Shown here piece after piece: positions 54,948 through 64,000 of a stretch of DNA of 64,000 bases. The position numbers and the translations under genes are program-made. Below the pieces are notes generated by a model. That model did no database searches. It was not told the origin of the DNA and saw only the letters and a list, made by a program, of their open reading frames with translations. The stretch's first letter is position 1. The number at the start of each line of letters is the position of its first letter. The stretch spans positions 254,876 through 318,875 of the forward strand of contig NW_006768802.1 in NCBI RefSeq assembly GCF_000204055.1, read 5' to 3'. Origin of the DNA: Melampsora larici-populina 98AG31 (taxonomy: Eukaryota; Basidiomycota; Pucciniomycetes; Pucciniales; Melampsoraceae).

Positions 54948-56133
54948 GGGTATACAAAGTTCGTTCTGGAAATTTCCAGACATCTTTTTCCAGAACACCA
55001 GAAGCCTCCTGCTCTTCTGGAAAACATGCAGTGTTGGTTATTCTAAGGGCCCGTTCGGCTGAGACCCAAAAACGGTTTTTGGCCAAAAACCCCACCAAAG
55101 CCAAAAACTGTTTTTGGGTCAAAACTGTTTTTGGGTTTTTCCAAAAACGCCGGTGTTCGGCAATTTCAATTGACCCAAATACAAAAACAGTATTTGATCA
55201 AAAACAGTCAAAATCAAAAAACAGCCTCAAGGCTGTTTTTCAAGCCAAAAAGACTTTTTGGCCCTTCACCTCAATCCACCGATCGACGCCAGGAATTCAC
55301 CACCTCACCATCTACAACCTCACCACCAACACCACCACTCTCTTAATCCCTTCACGCACCATTCTTTCCGCCAGTTGTCCATTTTTCCTTTCTCTCTACA
55401 ACAATGCAATCAAGAATCAGATTGAATTGAATAAACTTGATTTAAAGAAATCGATTTTGTAGCAAAATAAGACAAATATCAAATCACGTTTAACTACATA
55501 TCCAAATCGAAACAAACCAAAGATTAGATCTAATTCTCAATCTTCTTCTCTAGAACATTCCTCTTCATCTCAACAACCAATGCCTTGAAGACCAAAATGT
55601 ATTTTATTTCATTCTAATCATCTAGAAATAAAATCTGATAGGAAAGCATACAAAAAGTTGATTTTATTATCTGATGTTGAGAATCATATCTTTGATTTCC
55701 ATTGATACCATTGAGCAATTTGTTGTGAATAATATTCTTTGTATGTCTGATATGACTTTTGAAAGGTAAGAACGACACTCCATGTCGTTTTAAATCGTGC
55801 GATGCGAAGTGTCAAGAAAAGGATTGATGAATTTGGTTGTGACCAAACAGTTGAATGGTATGGTCAACGATGATCATTTTGATCTTTTGTTGACCTTTTT
55901 GGTCGACTGTTTGGTAATCTAAAAAAGCCAAAAAACGAGTTTCTCTATCCGCCCCTGAAAAACTCTTTTTCAGGGGCGGATAGAAATTTTGTTTTTGTGT
56001 AACAATTTTTGGCTAAATCAGCCGAACGGGCCCTAAGCTTCAGAATACCATAAGTTCAGAACACACCCAAAAAAAACTTCTGGTGTTCTGGGGAAACACT
56101 TCTGGAAATTTCCAGAACCATATTTGTATACCC
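54948..56133. mobile_element. TIR element GGGTATAC..., filled by a PIF-type MITE
   Basis: Outer inverted ends GGGTATACAAAGTTCGTTCT (54948) and GGTTCTGGAAATTTCCAGA's counterpart ending TTTGTATACCC (56133), with TCTGGAAATTTCCAGA on both sides and TA adjoining both ends. The original element would be only about 196 bp. It has been enlarged by the 987-bp MITE at 55047-56033. Confidence 0.78.
55047..56033. mobile_element. 987-bp PIF-type MITE, second GGGCCCGTTCGGCTG family member
   Basis: Ends GGGCCCGTTCGGCTGA and TCAGCCGAACGGGCCC, flanked by TAA (55044-55046 and 56034-56036). Shares ends and internal blocks (GACTGTTTGGTAA, repeated CAAAAACAGT and TGTTTTTGG arms) with 30920-31769. The open frames inside it come from repeated CAAAAAC sequence and are not genes. 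Confidence 0.9.
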
Positions 56134-56721
56134 TAATTATACACTTTGGAAATTGGGCGCTAATTTTTGCATCTGCCACTATCTGCAATTTTTTACTTCA
56201 AATTTCAAAACAATTTGTTAATGATTGACTTGATTGTCCAGACATATAAAGCTAGAAGTTACCAACTTGAAGAAAAATAGTAGGATCCACATGGTCAAAA
56301 GTGATCACTTTAAGAAAAAGCCTCAACCAGGGGGCAAACAACACATGTTAAAAGAAACCCTTTCCAATTTCAAGACGCACACAGTTCTTATCATATACCA
56401 TACTTCAACGTGTATGACTTCCAAAGACAGCTTTTTTCTCATAATCGGAACAACACATTATATTCTTGTAATCAGAATATTAGAATCAAATTAATGATTA
56501 AATATATTAACATATATATAATTCTTCAAATACCAATGGATATTTCTTTTGATACCATACAATTTTTTAAACTAACAAAAAACCAATATTTAACCCACAA
56601 CAACCCTTTTTCAGCTACCAAAAAGAAAGTATAAAAACAAAAAAACAAAAAACATATATACATTTATCTCTCAAAATAACCTTTTTCCATTTATTTATAC
56701 TTTTTTTTAGGTTCTTGATCA
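56134..56721. other. 3' flank of the nuclear protein gene
   Basis: Very A/T-rich sequence downstream of the minus-strand gene. No gene is supported. Confidence 0.5.
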
Positions 56722-59700
56722 TCATATTTTACTTTTTTTAATTTTAGCAGTTTCTAATTTCCAAATATCAATCATTGATTTTCTCTTTTTCTTTCCTCCT
56801 TGATTCTTCGCACCTGCCATTTTTGAAATAGGTAATCCACCTTGGATCTCTTTAGTTTTTTTCCCCTGTTCTTTATCACTATCACTACCATCACTACTAT
56901 CATCATCACTATCATCATCACTACTACTACTTTCTATAGGTTCAGTTGCAGGATAAGATGGCTTTTGATTTAAAACGGTTATTGGTACTTCGAAATCATC
57001 AGGTTTAAATGAATTTAATGTTTTTCTTCTACTGCCTGTTGGTCTACTTTCTTTTAAATCTTTGGTCATCTCTTGAGTTCTCGACGAGATTGATGACGGT
57101 TTACTTATATTTTCTAAAGTTGTAGTCTTTACTTTTTGTGCTGATGGTGGTGGTTTCAGGTCATTCGGGTCTTCGTCAGATGAACTTTCTTCATCCGAAG
57201 ATTGTTCTTCTACTTGTGGTGTTTGCACGGCAATGTTACTTTGAACTATATTTGCGTGACTTGACGGTGGTTCCTCGTCGGTATCAATAGACTTGGGGCT
57301 GTCACCAGCTTTAGTATCAGGCTTGTGATTGCTCACCGTAGCAAGGCCAAGCTTCCCGTGTGAAGGTAACTTGTTCAATGATCTAGTCGCCATTACATTT
57401 TCTTCTTCTGACTCGCTTTCCTCATCTGAAGTCTGTACTCGAGAAGTAGTGATAGGCGGATGACTAGAAAGTCGAGCAGAAGAACCGGTGGGAGATGTCT
57501 GTTTTCGGCTTAGATAATCATCCTTTGCTTCAACCAGCAGATTACCTTGTGGCGAGATTTTAGTATTTTGGGATTTTGCAGTGGTGATGTTCGATGGTTT
57601 GACCAATTTTCTCTTGACTTTTTCAGGACTCGATTGTGGCGCTGTCAAGATTGGTGATGATGATGAATCGTGAGATAAACTTGTCTCATGCGCACTATCA
57701 TTAGGCTTATCCTATCAAAAACTCCGATCAGCTGAGTTGTCTCATCTACAAGAACTTTTTAACACACACACCTTTGTTGTTGTGAGAGGGGAAAGATCAC
57801 TGATACTTGGTTTGATTCTACCAGGGTTACAGAGGGACTCTAAACCTTCTTCACGTTCGAGGTCTAATGCGAGCGTGATTGCGTCGGCGGTTTGACTGGA
57901 TTCAAGTTTACTAGATGTAGGCGAAAGATTGGTGACCTGTTTAACACAGCTTAGATTACCCACCCTTGCGGTTTGATCAGGTCGGATCTCTGGCGACCTT
58001 CGAGGTGACCGTTGAGTGAAGATATCAATTGTTGGTGGGGCGGCGGCTTGTTGGACGATCGGCACTCCTTGTGCGTTCGGAGTCGAAGCTGCCTCTTCAT
58101 CATCACCATCTTCTTCGTCTTCTTCTACACCAATACCGAAGGTCGTTGGATTCAAAGCCAAACCAGAAGCCACGTTGAGGGAGGCTGAAATTGGGTTGAG
58201 CGGCAAGCCTCCCTCCTCCTCCTCACTATCTTCATCTTCAGAGCTATCATAACGCCGCCCATTTGATCTTTTAAGACTAGGATGTTCTCGTGACTCTTCA
58301 TCTTCATCTTCAGGTTCATCGCTCATTTGACTCTCGTCATCTTCCTCATCCTCTTGTAAATTCAATAAATCTTGGGTAGATGGTTTAGGCAACTGACTCG
58401 ACAATCTTCGAATTTGATCACCGAGGCTTTCTGTCTCATCAATCACCACTTTCTTCGGTATTGAACTAGCTTCCGGATTTTTCAGATCTTTGATTTTCTC
58501 ATGTACAGGTTGGCCACTTTTTGCTGTCACGGGTGTCGGAACTTTCAATGATTTAGAAACTTTCTTTGGTTGGGATCGTGATAATGTAGGCATCGCAGAA
58601 CCGCAAGTTTCAGGAAGACCAGAAGAAGCAGGTTGAAGGGTTTTGAGATGTTCGTTCTGTGAAACTTTAGTAGGTTGAGATGGTACAGGTATCACAGAGC
58701 TGCAAACTTCAGGTAGACCAGACGAAGCAGACTGAAGCGTCTCGAAATCTTTATTCTGGGTTGTCTGTTGCAAATCATCTTTTTTCTGGATAGGGATCGC
58801 AATTCCAAGTTGAACAGCTTCTTTCATTACACTCCAAATCCTTTGTAAAGTTTCAATCGGTAAAGAGTTTTCTTCATTCAAAGTGATTTTCCATTCTCCT
58901 ACCAACTTGGAAGAATTCATATCCTAATAAAAACATACGAAGCAGTAAGTTCAGTAAAAAATACGACTTTCCTTGGTCGTACTTAAAAGTCTAGAGCTCA
59001 CCATATGTTCATTAGTTGTAGTTTTACCACTTCTGTTCACAGCAGGCTCATTGTCCGTAGTTGTAGCATTTACCATCACCACATCATTATCTTTGACCAA
59101 TCGATCATCGGTGGGTCCTACACCCCCATTCTTCTGAAGTGCATTATTCATCCTCATCAGTTCAGAATGGCGTTCGGCCTTCAACCGTTTGGCTTGAGAA
59201 ACTCTCTTCTGTTTTGGTGGTTTATTTTCTTTCTCCGTTGTTGAATTCACCGTTTTCATCTTTTTGTTTGATGTAGATTGATCATCGCTCTTTTTATGCT
59301 TCTTGTTCTTGTTTGCTTGAAATGTGGGTTCAGTGGCTTGGGCGTTAGTCGACATTACATCAACCTCCTTTGTGATTGTTGCAGGTGTATCTTGATTAGT
59401 AATGGAGAAAGATGGCGCTGGATTGTTTCGGGTCGGTTGATCTAATACAGGTGTCGGCTTCGTCAAGGTTCGCTTCAGAGCTTTCAGAGGCTCAGCCTGA
59501 GGCGTTGAATCGGAACCCAAATTAGAATCACCTAAAGAAGAGTTCGGAGTAGTCGATGTGACCTTGCTGGCAGTAGGCAATTTAAGACTCTGCGAGGAAT
59601 TCGCTTTTTCGGATACGGCTTTCGACTTGCCTTTTGTTCTTGGTTGGTCAGGAAGAACAGTCGATGTAACAGGACCAGAAGCACTTGAATCATTACATGC

Positions 59701-62408
59701 AGCCTGAATAGGAGCCACATCATCGGCTAGCCCTATGGCCGACTGTTTTTGAGCCTTTGATTTTGATTTCGACGCAGGTGTTTCGTTGACAGATGTCGAT
59801 TCAGTGTTTTTCATTTGGGACTTGGCAGGTGTCTTTGTAGCTTTGGTCGCCTTTTTGAGAGGTGAAGGATTTTTCAGAGGTTCCACGGTTGGTATTTCAT
59901 CTTGGATATAAACAGGATCTACTTCTGTGGGCTTGGTGGTAGTAAGAAGTGCGTCCTCTTCTGGCTCGACGGTCGACTGCTGTGCAGTTTTTTTCTTTGA
60001 TCTGGCAACTGGCTTTACGATCGCGGCGGGAATTGAGTTCTGAGGTTGCTGAGTAGATGATATTTGGTGCACTTTAGTTGAAGACGTATCAGGTTGTGAG
60101 CCAATAGGAGCAGTAGGGCTAGGAACTGATTTTTGTGGTGATTTATGGATCGGCTGTTCTTTGTTCTTGCCCTTAGCGGTGGCCTTTTCCCGGTCAACTT
60201 TGGTTGAAGGCGCATCAGGCTGTGAACCGGTAGGAGCGGTAGTACCAAAAGCTGCTTCTTCTGACGAACCACTGATTGACTGCTCTATGTTTCTGTCCTT
60301 AGCGGTAGACTTTTTTGGGTCAACCTTAGTTGAAGGCGCATCAGGTTGTGAAGCGGTAGGAGCGCCAGCGCTAGGAACTGGTTTTTGTGATGACTTATTG
60401 ATTGATTGCACTTTGTTCTTGGTCTTGGTGGCAGACTTTTTAGTAGGTTTGACAGGTGGTGAAGCAATGGGTTCGCCAAGGGATGTGGCTTCGGGATCTT
60501 GGGTATTCGAGACTACAGTAGCATCTTGAAGCGCATTGGATGATGTTGTGAGGGATGCGGATGAGCTTGTGGCAATAGGCGAAGCTTGCGGCACTTCTTG
60601 TTCTGGTGGATTAGGTAATGTTACTATTACTGGAGTCTCAGAGACTGAGACTAAAGTGGAAGCGGCTGTGTTGGATATCGTTGAGTCCGGGGTTGAGGGG
60701 CGTTCTGTCAAATTAGTCAACTTGTATATCTTTGTTGACTTGCGCCTAGGCCTCCTGATAAGCGTTTCGGTAGAGATTTCGGAGGAAGGTGACTGTTCAG
60801 TAGTCTCCTTAGCACCTGGCGTGGGATCTACGGATTGTTTGGAGGTGGAAGGTTGAGACTTGGATTGATTGACAGAGCTCGATAGCTCCGGCTGTGGCGT
60901 TTGTGGGAGTGGTTGTGTTGTTTGAGTGGATGTTATCATTGATAACTCTGACAGCTGTTGATTTGGCTGTGCCATGTGATCATTGGAGGGGGCGACTGTC
61001 GCGCCTACGGCTGACTGGGTTAAAGGTGGTTCTGATTGGTCGTTGATTTTTTTGTTCGGTTTATCCGACTTCTTTGCACGGCCTTTGATCGGCGACTGCT
61101 TGTCTTGAGCTATGGCTGATAACTCTGATTGCTGTTGATTTGGCTGTGTCATATTATCATTGGGTGGGGCGACTGTCGTGCCTACGGCTGACTGGGTTAA
61201 AGGTGGTTCTGATTGGTCGTTGGACTTTTTTTTCGGTTTATCCGACTTCTTTGCACGGCCTTTGATCGGCGACTGCTTGTCTTGAGTTATGGCTTTATCG
61301 ATAGAGACAGTTGCGCTATAGGTAGAAGGAACTGCGGCGGAGATAGGGGGTAGCTTCGTGAGGATTTGTGTATCGTGCTCCTGCGAAGGCTGCATAAAAG
61401 TCAAAGGCTGAGAAGATGATGGAGCTACAATGTCACTAGGAGCTGATAAAGTTAATGGGGCCGAAGAAGGAGGAACCGAGTCCACGTCTTTGATTGTTGT
61501 TTTCTTCTTTCGAGCAGGAATTCGAGAAGATACGTTGGGGTCGGTACTCTTTGAAGCCTTGGGCCTTGGCTTTGTTTGTGATGATTGGGGTTTTTGTGAT
61601 AATGGATGGTACGCAGCAAGGATCTGCTCAGGTGTTAATGACATGGCTGAAGTTTCGAACCGTGACCAATCAAAAGTGACGCCTGAAGGTCGATTCGGTG
61701 TAGATGAAAGAGATGGAGCAGGTTGGTGATTTGCGGGAGCTTTTGAGGATGGTTGAGTCTTGGCTTTTTTACGCGGTGGGGATTGATTTGATGGTGTGGG
61801 TGGTATGGGCGAGACAGCTGATTGGGTTGCGCTGATCGGTACGCCTGGGGCAGTGAGTGATTGTCAGTTTTAGTCTGCACAGTTTCAGAGCCCTATGGTA
61901 CTGCATTTGAGGGGTTTGAACGTACCTGAGTCAACCAAACTACTATCCACAGCAGGTTGTGTTGAAGGGTTTGTATCCTTATTCTCAGTAGTTGCAAGTT
62001 TCCTTTTCTTTCGAATTTGTTTCTTCTTCTCAGTTTCTAGTGGGGTGACTGGTATAGATTTCGTATTTGACTCTGATATAGGCGTTTGGAGTTCAGGAGC
62101 AGGATTGGATGAGGTTTTCAAGTTTGATATCGTTGGGTGAGATGACCGAGAAGCTACATCAGGGATATTAGGAGTCGAGCCCGATGGGTTTTTGAGGGTG
62201 TTTTTGGTCGACTTGTCTGTTGACCGTTTGTTCTGAAGTTGAAAGGTGATCAAATGAAGTAAAAGGAGTGAATCAGTTTGATAGTCTCTTGTTTTTGTAT
62301 GATAGATAGAAATGACGAAGTTCCTTCTTTAGAGAAACTCACTTGTTTTATTGGTTTACGAGGTGTTTCCTGAGCTGGATTAGCTTGATTTGATTGGATT
62401 GATGTCAT
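56722..62408 (-). CDS. Large disordered, probably nuclear or nucleolar protein of unknown function
   Basis: Five minus-strand exons, 62343-62408, 61926-62232, 59002-61844, 57772-58923 and 56722-57711, splice in frame to 1,785 residues. The protein is almost wholly low-complexity: Ser/Pro/Thr/Lys-rich with many basic clusters (KKKQIRKKRK, NKNKKHKKSDD, GGKKKRKS) and acidic Ser tracts (SSEDEDSEEEE, SSSSDDDSDDDSSDGSD), like nucleolar Nopp140/treacle-type proteins. Two 59-residue tandem units (DKQSPIKGRAKKSDKP...) lie at about 60930-61290, and three 42-residue units (SQPDAPSTKV...) at about 60050-60430. Possible folded bits are VTFDWSRFETSAMSLTPEQI near residue 170 and GEWKITLNEENSLPIETLQR near 1080. 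The C-terminus MIDIWKLETAKIKKSKI is distinctive, but I do not recognise it. The start at 62408 is the first ATG and gives a phase-perfect chain. Confidence 0.75.
60050..61290 (-). repeat. Coding tandem repeats in the nuclear protein
   Basis: Two arrays in one exon: a 177-bp unit present twice (about 60930-61290) and a unit of about 126 bp present three times (about 60050-60430). Periods are multiples of three, so copy changes keep the frame. Confidence 0.75.
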
Positions 62409-63681
62409 GATATAAGATGTGATCTTGATGGTGATTAGCTTTCTCTTGGTTTCTTGTTCTTGTACTTTTCAGTTCCTCAGCATTTAATTTTCTTCAACCT
62501 TTCCAAGATCGAGTTTAAGTTTTTTTTTGAATTTTAAGGTTTGACTGAGTGGCATATCTTTAATCACGTGCTCAAGGGTACCTAGTTATCTACCTAACAG
62601 ATAAAACACATTATCGGTAGCGGCTAAAACACTTCAGCACTTAAGCCACTTAAACATACATAGCCACTCCATGACATCAGATGATCATACCGTATACATG
62701 GCTGTCACAGTGCCAGCAGGCATCTAATGTGAAATGGCTTCATTGGGGGAGCGTTTTTTTAATGTGTTGTTCCATCAAACCTTCCTCCAGGCTTGGAAAC
62801 CGTGGTAAAAACAAGGAGAAATTATCAAAGAACTAAACAAAGATTCAACATCGATTATGAAGTGTGTTTTGTAAATCATGAGGAAGAAACCAAGAAGAAA
62901 ATCGACAAAATCTTGAGCTGATCATAAAATTGAGGCTAAATAAGGCTTGTTTAGCAGAGCATCACAAGCTAAGAGTGAAATTGGTCTACATAATTGAGGT
63001 GGCGATTGTTTGCTTGCGCCACCTACTTCTTTTTGTATCTGACCCTTGGTTTTTTAGACGCGTGAATCACTGACTTGGTCTTCAGATAGGCAAGCATCTG
63101 GTATCCGTAATTGTGTGTAAGATGAAAGATAAATTGAAAGCGCCTTTCTTTAGGATTGCGGTATCCGCACCTCCCCCCCCTTAGTAACCGTACCTCCCCC
63201 CCCACTTAGCAGGCCTTAAGATACCCCTAACAACCTGTATGTATATTTGAAATTAATCTTCAAATTTTCCAATCCTTTGACCTTGCAGGCGAGTGTGATC
63301 GCTTTCGCACACCTTTCCTCGCTCCGTTGTGATTTGAGAGCAATTCAGACGTTGGCACCCTTTGAGATCTTGTTTCTCTGGTTTGTTTTTGTTTTCACAT
63401 TGGTGCACATCATCACACATTGTCACACATCACTCGCTCGATTTTCAGAACAATCGATAAACAGTTTTCCAGAAAGATTGTTACATATCTTTTGTTTGTG
63501 ATCGTTCTTACACCTGCAGACTTTGGATGTGTCTCTCAATGAATCTTGAAAGTAATCTATGAACAAGTCTTTATGGGGTCTTTATTGCTTTGTAAACCAG
63601 GTCACATGGAATTAGATCTATCTGAAAATGTACATTGATGATCCACAAATTGAACTGAGATGAACTTTCCATATCACTGGG
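62409..63681. other. Intergenic between nuclear protein gene and MULE-like gene
   Basis: Contains the presumed promoter of the minus-strand nuclear protein gene (62409-62700) and A/T-rich sequence. Two C-runs (CCTCCCCCCCC near 63172-63180 and 63196-63203) flank TTAGTAACCGTA, giving a short direct repeat CCGNACCTCCCCCCCC. No gene supported. Confidence 0.45.
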
Positions 63682-64000
63682 TCACATTCGACAGGTCCGT
63701 TTGTTATGACCTGTTTGATGACATTGGCTACATTGGGGTGCGGTTTCTTGGGCTTCTTGATGTTCAAATGCGCTTCGATCTCGCTTGGATTTGTTTAAAG
63801 CACCAACTGGTCGGCCACGAGAACGAATTGGAACCGGATCACTGACTGATGGAGTCGGATTAGATAGTATCAGTGCAAGTTGATTCTTTAAGACTGCTTG
63901 TCGGTTCGCTGGTAAAGTCGCATTTTGGGTTTGAATGTTCTTGAGCATGGTGTCAATCTTGATGTCCTGGAGTGGTTCAATAGGTGGTACAGTATATTCA
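63682..64000 (-). CDS. C-terminal part of a zinc-knuckle protein, probably MULE-type transposase
   Basis: The frame is open from the right edge of the window to a stop at 63682. It reads EYTVPPIEPLQDIKIDTML, LANRQ-like LPANRQAVLKNQLALIL, then SRGRPVGALNKSKRDRS and a zinc knuckle CSQCHQTGHNKRTC (C-x2-C-x4-H-x4-C) before the last residues RM. An RGRP-x-G-x-NK basic motif followed by a CCHC knuckle at the very C-terminus is the usual ending of MULE/FAR1-type transposase-derived proteins. The catalytic domain lies beyond the window, so identification is by the tail only. Confidence 0.6.
   Translation of the reverse strand, partial: EYTVPPIEPLQDIKIDTMLKNIQTQNATLPANRQAVLKNQLALILSNPTPSVSDPVPIRSRGRPVGALNKSKRDRSAFEHQEAQETAPQCSQCHQTGHNKRTCRM

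Noticed and set aside
55031..55462. 143-codon frame near 55.2 kb
   Set aside because: Lies across the end of a MITE and consists of its CAAAAAC-type repeats.
60161..60856. Plus-strand frames opposite the large nuclear protein
   Set aside because: Mirror frames of a low-complexity Ser/Pro/Lys coding region on the minus strand.
1..64000. tRNA, rRNA or viral sequences
   Set aside because: Scanned by eye for tRNA B-box-like GTTCGA patterns and rRNA or viral polymerase motifs; nothing convincing was found, though a tRNA search program could still reveal one.

Overview
The window is eukaryotic and looks like an AT-rich, repeat-dense basidiomycete genome, most likely a rust fungus (Pucciniales). 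The evidence is genes split by many short GT-AG introns (about 50-120 bp), typical fungal housekeeping genes (SPG1/TEM1 GTPase, MPH1 helicase, FOX2, a fused folate-synthesis gene, ribosomal proteins) and a heavy load of class II transposons and MITEs. The phylum and order are inferences from gene content, not proven.

Layout. 1-3617: 3' part of a degenerate hAT transposon with a 383-bp MITE inside its transposase gene. 3943-4510: ribosomal protein L38 with a start-codon-only first exon. 5128-9028: a two-gene PIF/Harbinger element with a dead transposase. 12326-13444: SPG1/TEM1-type GTPase. 14666-15428: a TA-flanked pogo-like element. 15510-18095: debris of a SprT-like gene and of a trifunctional folate gene (FOL1), both broken.

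18519-42493 is the centrepiece, an imperfect inverted duplication. The left arm is 18519-26959, the spacer 26960-29994 and the right arm 29995-42493. Each arm carries, from outside in, a mitochondrial uL13 gene, an orphan terminal exon, a nested repeat block, a FOX2 fragment, and two head-to-head aquaporin-family (MIP) genes with abnormal NPA motifs. After the duplication the right arm received a CACTA-type fold-back element (itself holding a PIF-type MITE) and a 2,486-bp element with TA target duplication and a spliced cargo gene. Both landed in one aquaporin copy. Because the left arm supplies the empty sites, element ends and target duplications can be read directly. A third filled/empty pair (AAG duplication) comes from a short repeat copy at 42494-42895, exactly at the outer edge of the right arm.

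42899-64000 returns to genes: a C-terminal gene remnant, a full six-exon MPH1/FANCM-type helicase (43273-48273), two related single-pass membrane proteins (49866-51033 and 53382-54344), a MITE nested in another TIR element (54948-56133), a 1,785-residue disordered, probably nuclear protein on the minus strand (62408-56722), and the zinc-knuckle end of a probable MULE-type transposase running off the right edge.

No tRNA, rRNA, CRISPR or viral genes were recognised. Broken genes repeatedly show TGA where related proteins have arginine, consistent with CGA-to-TGA change. All identities and exon boundaries were judged by eye.
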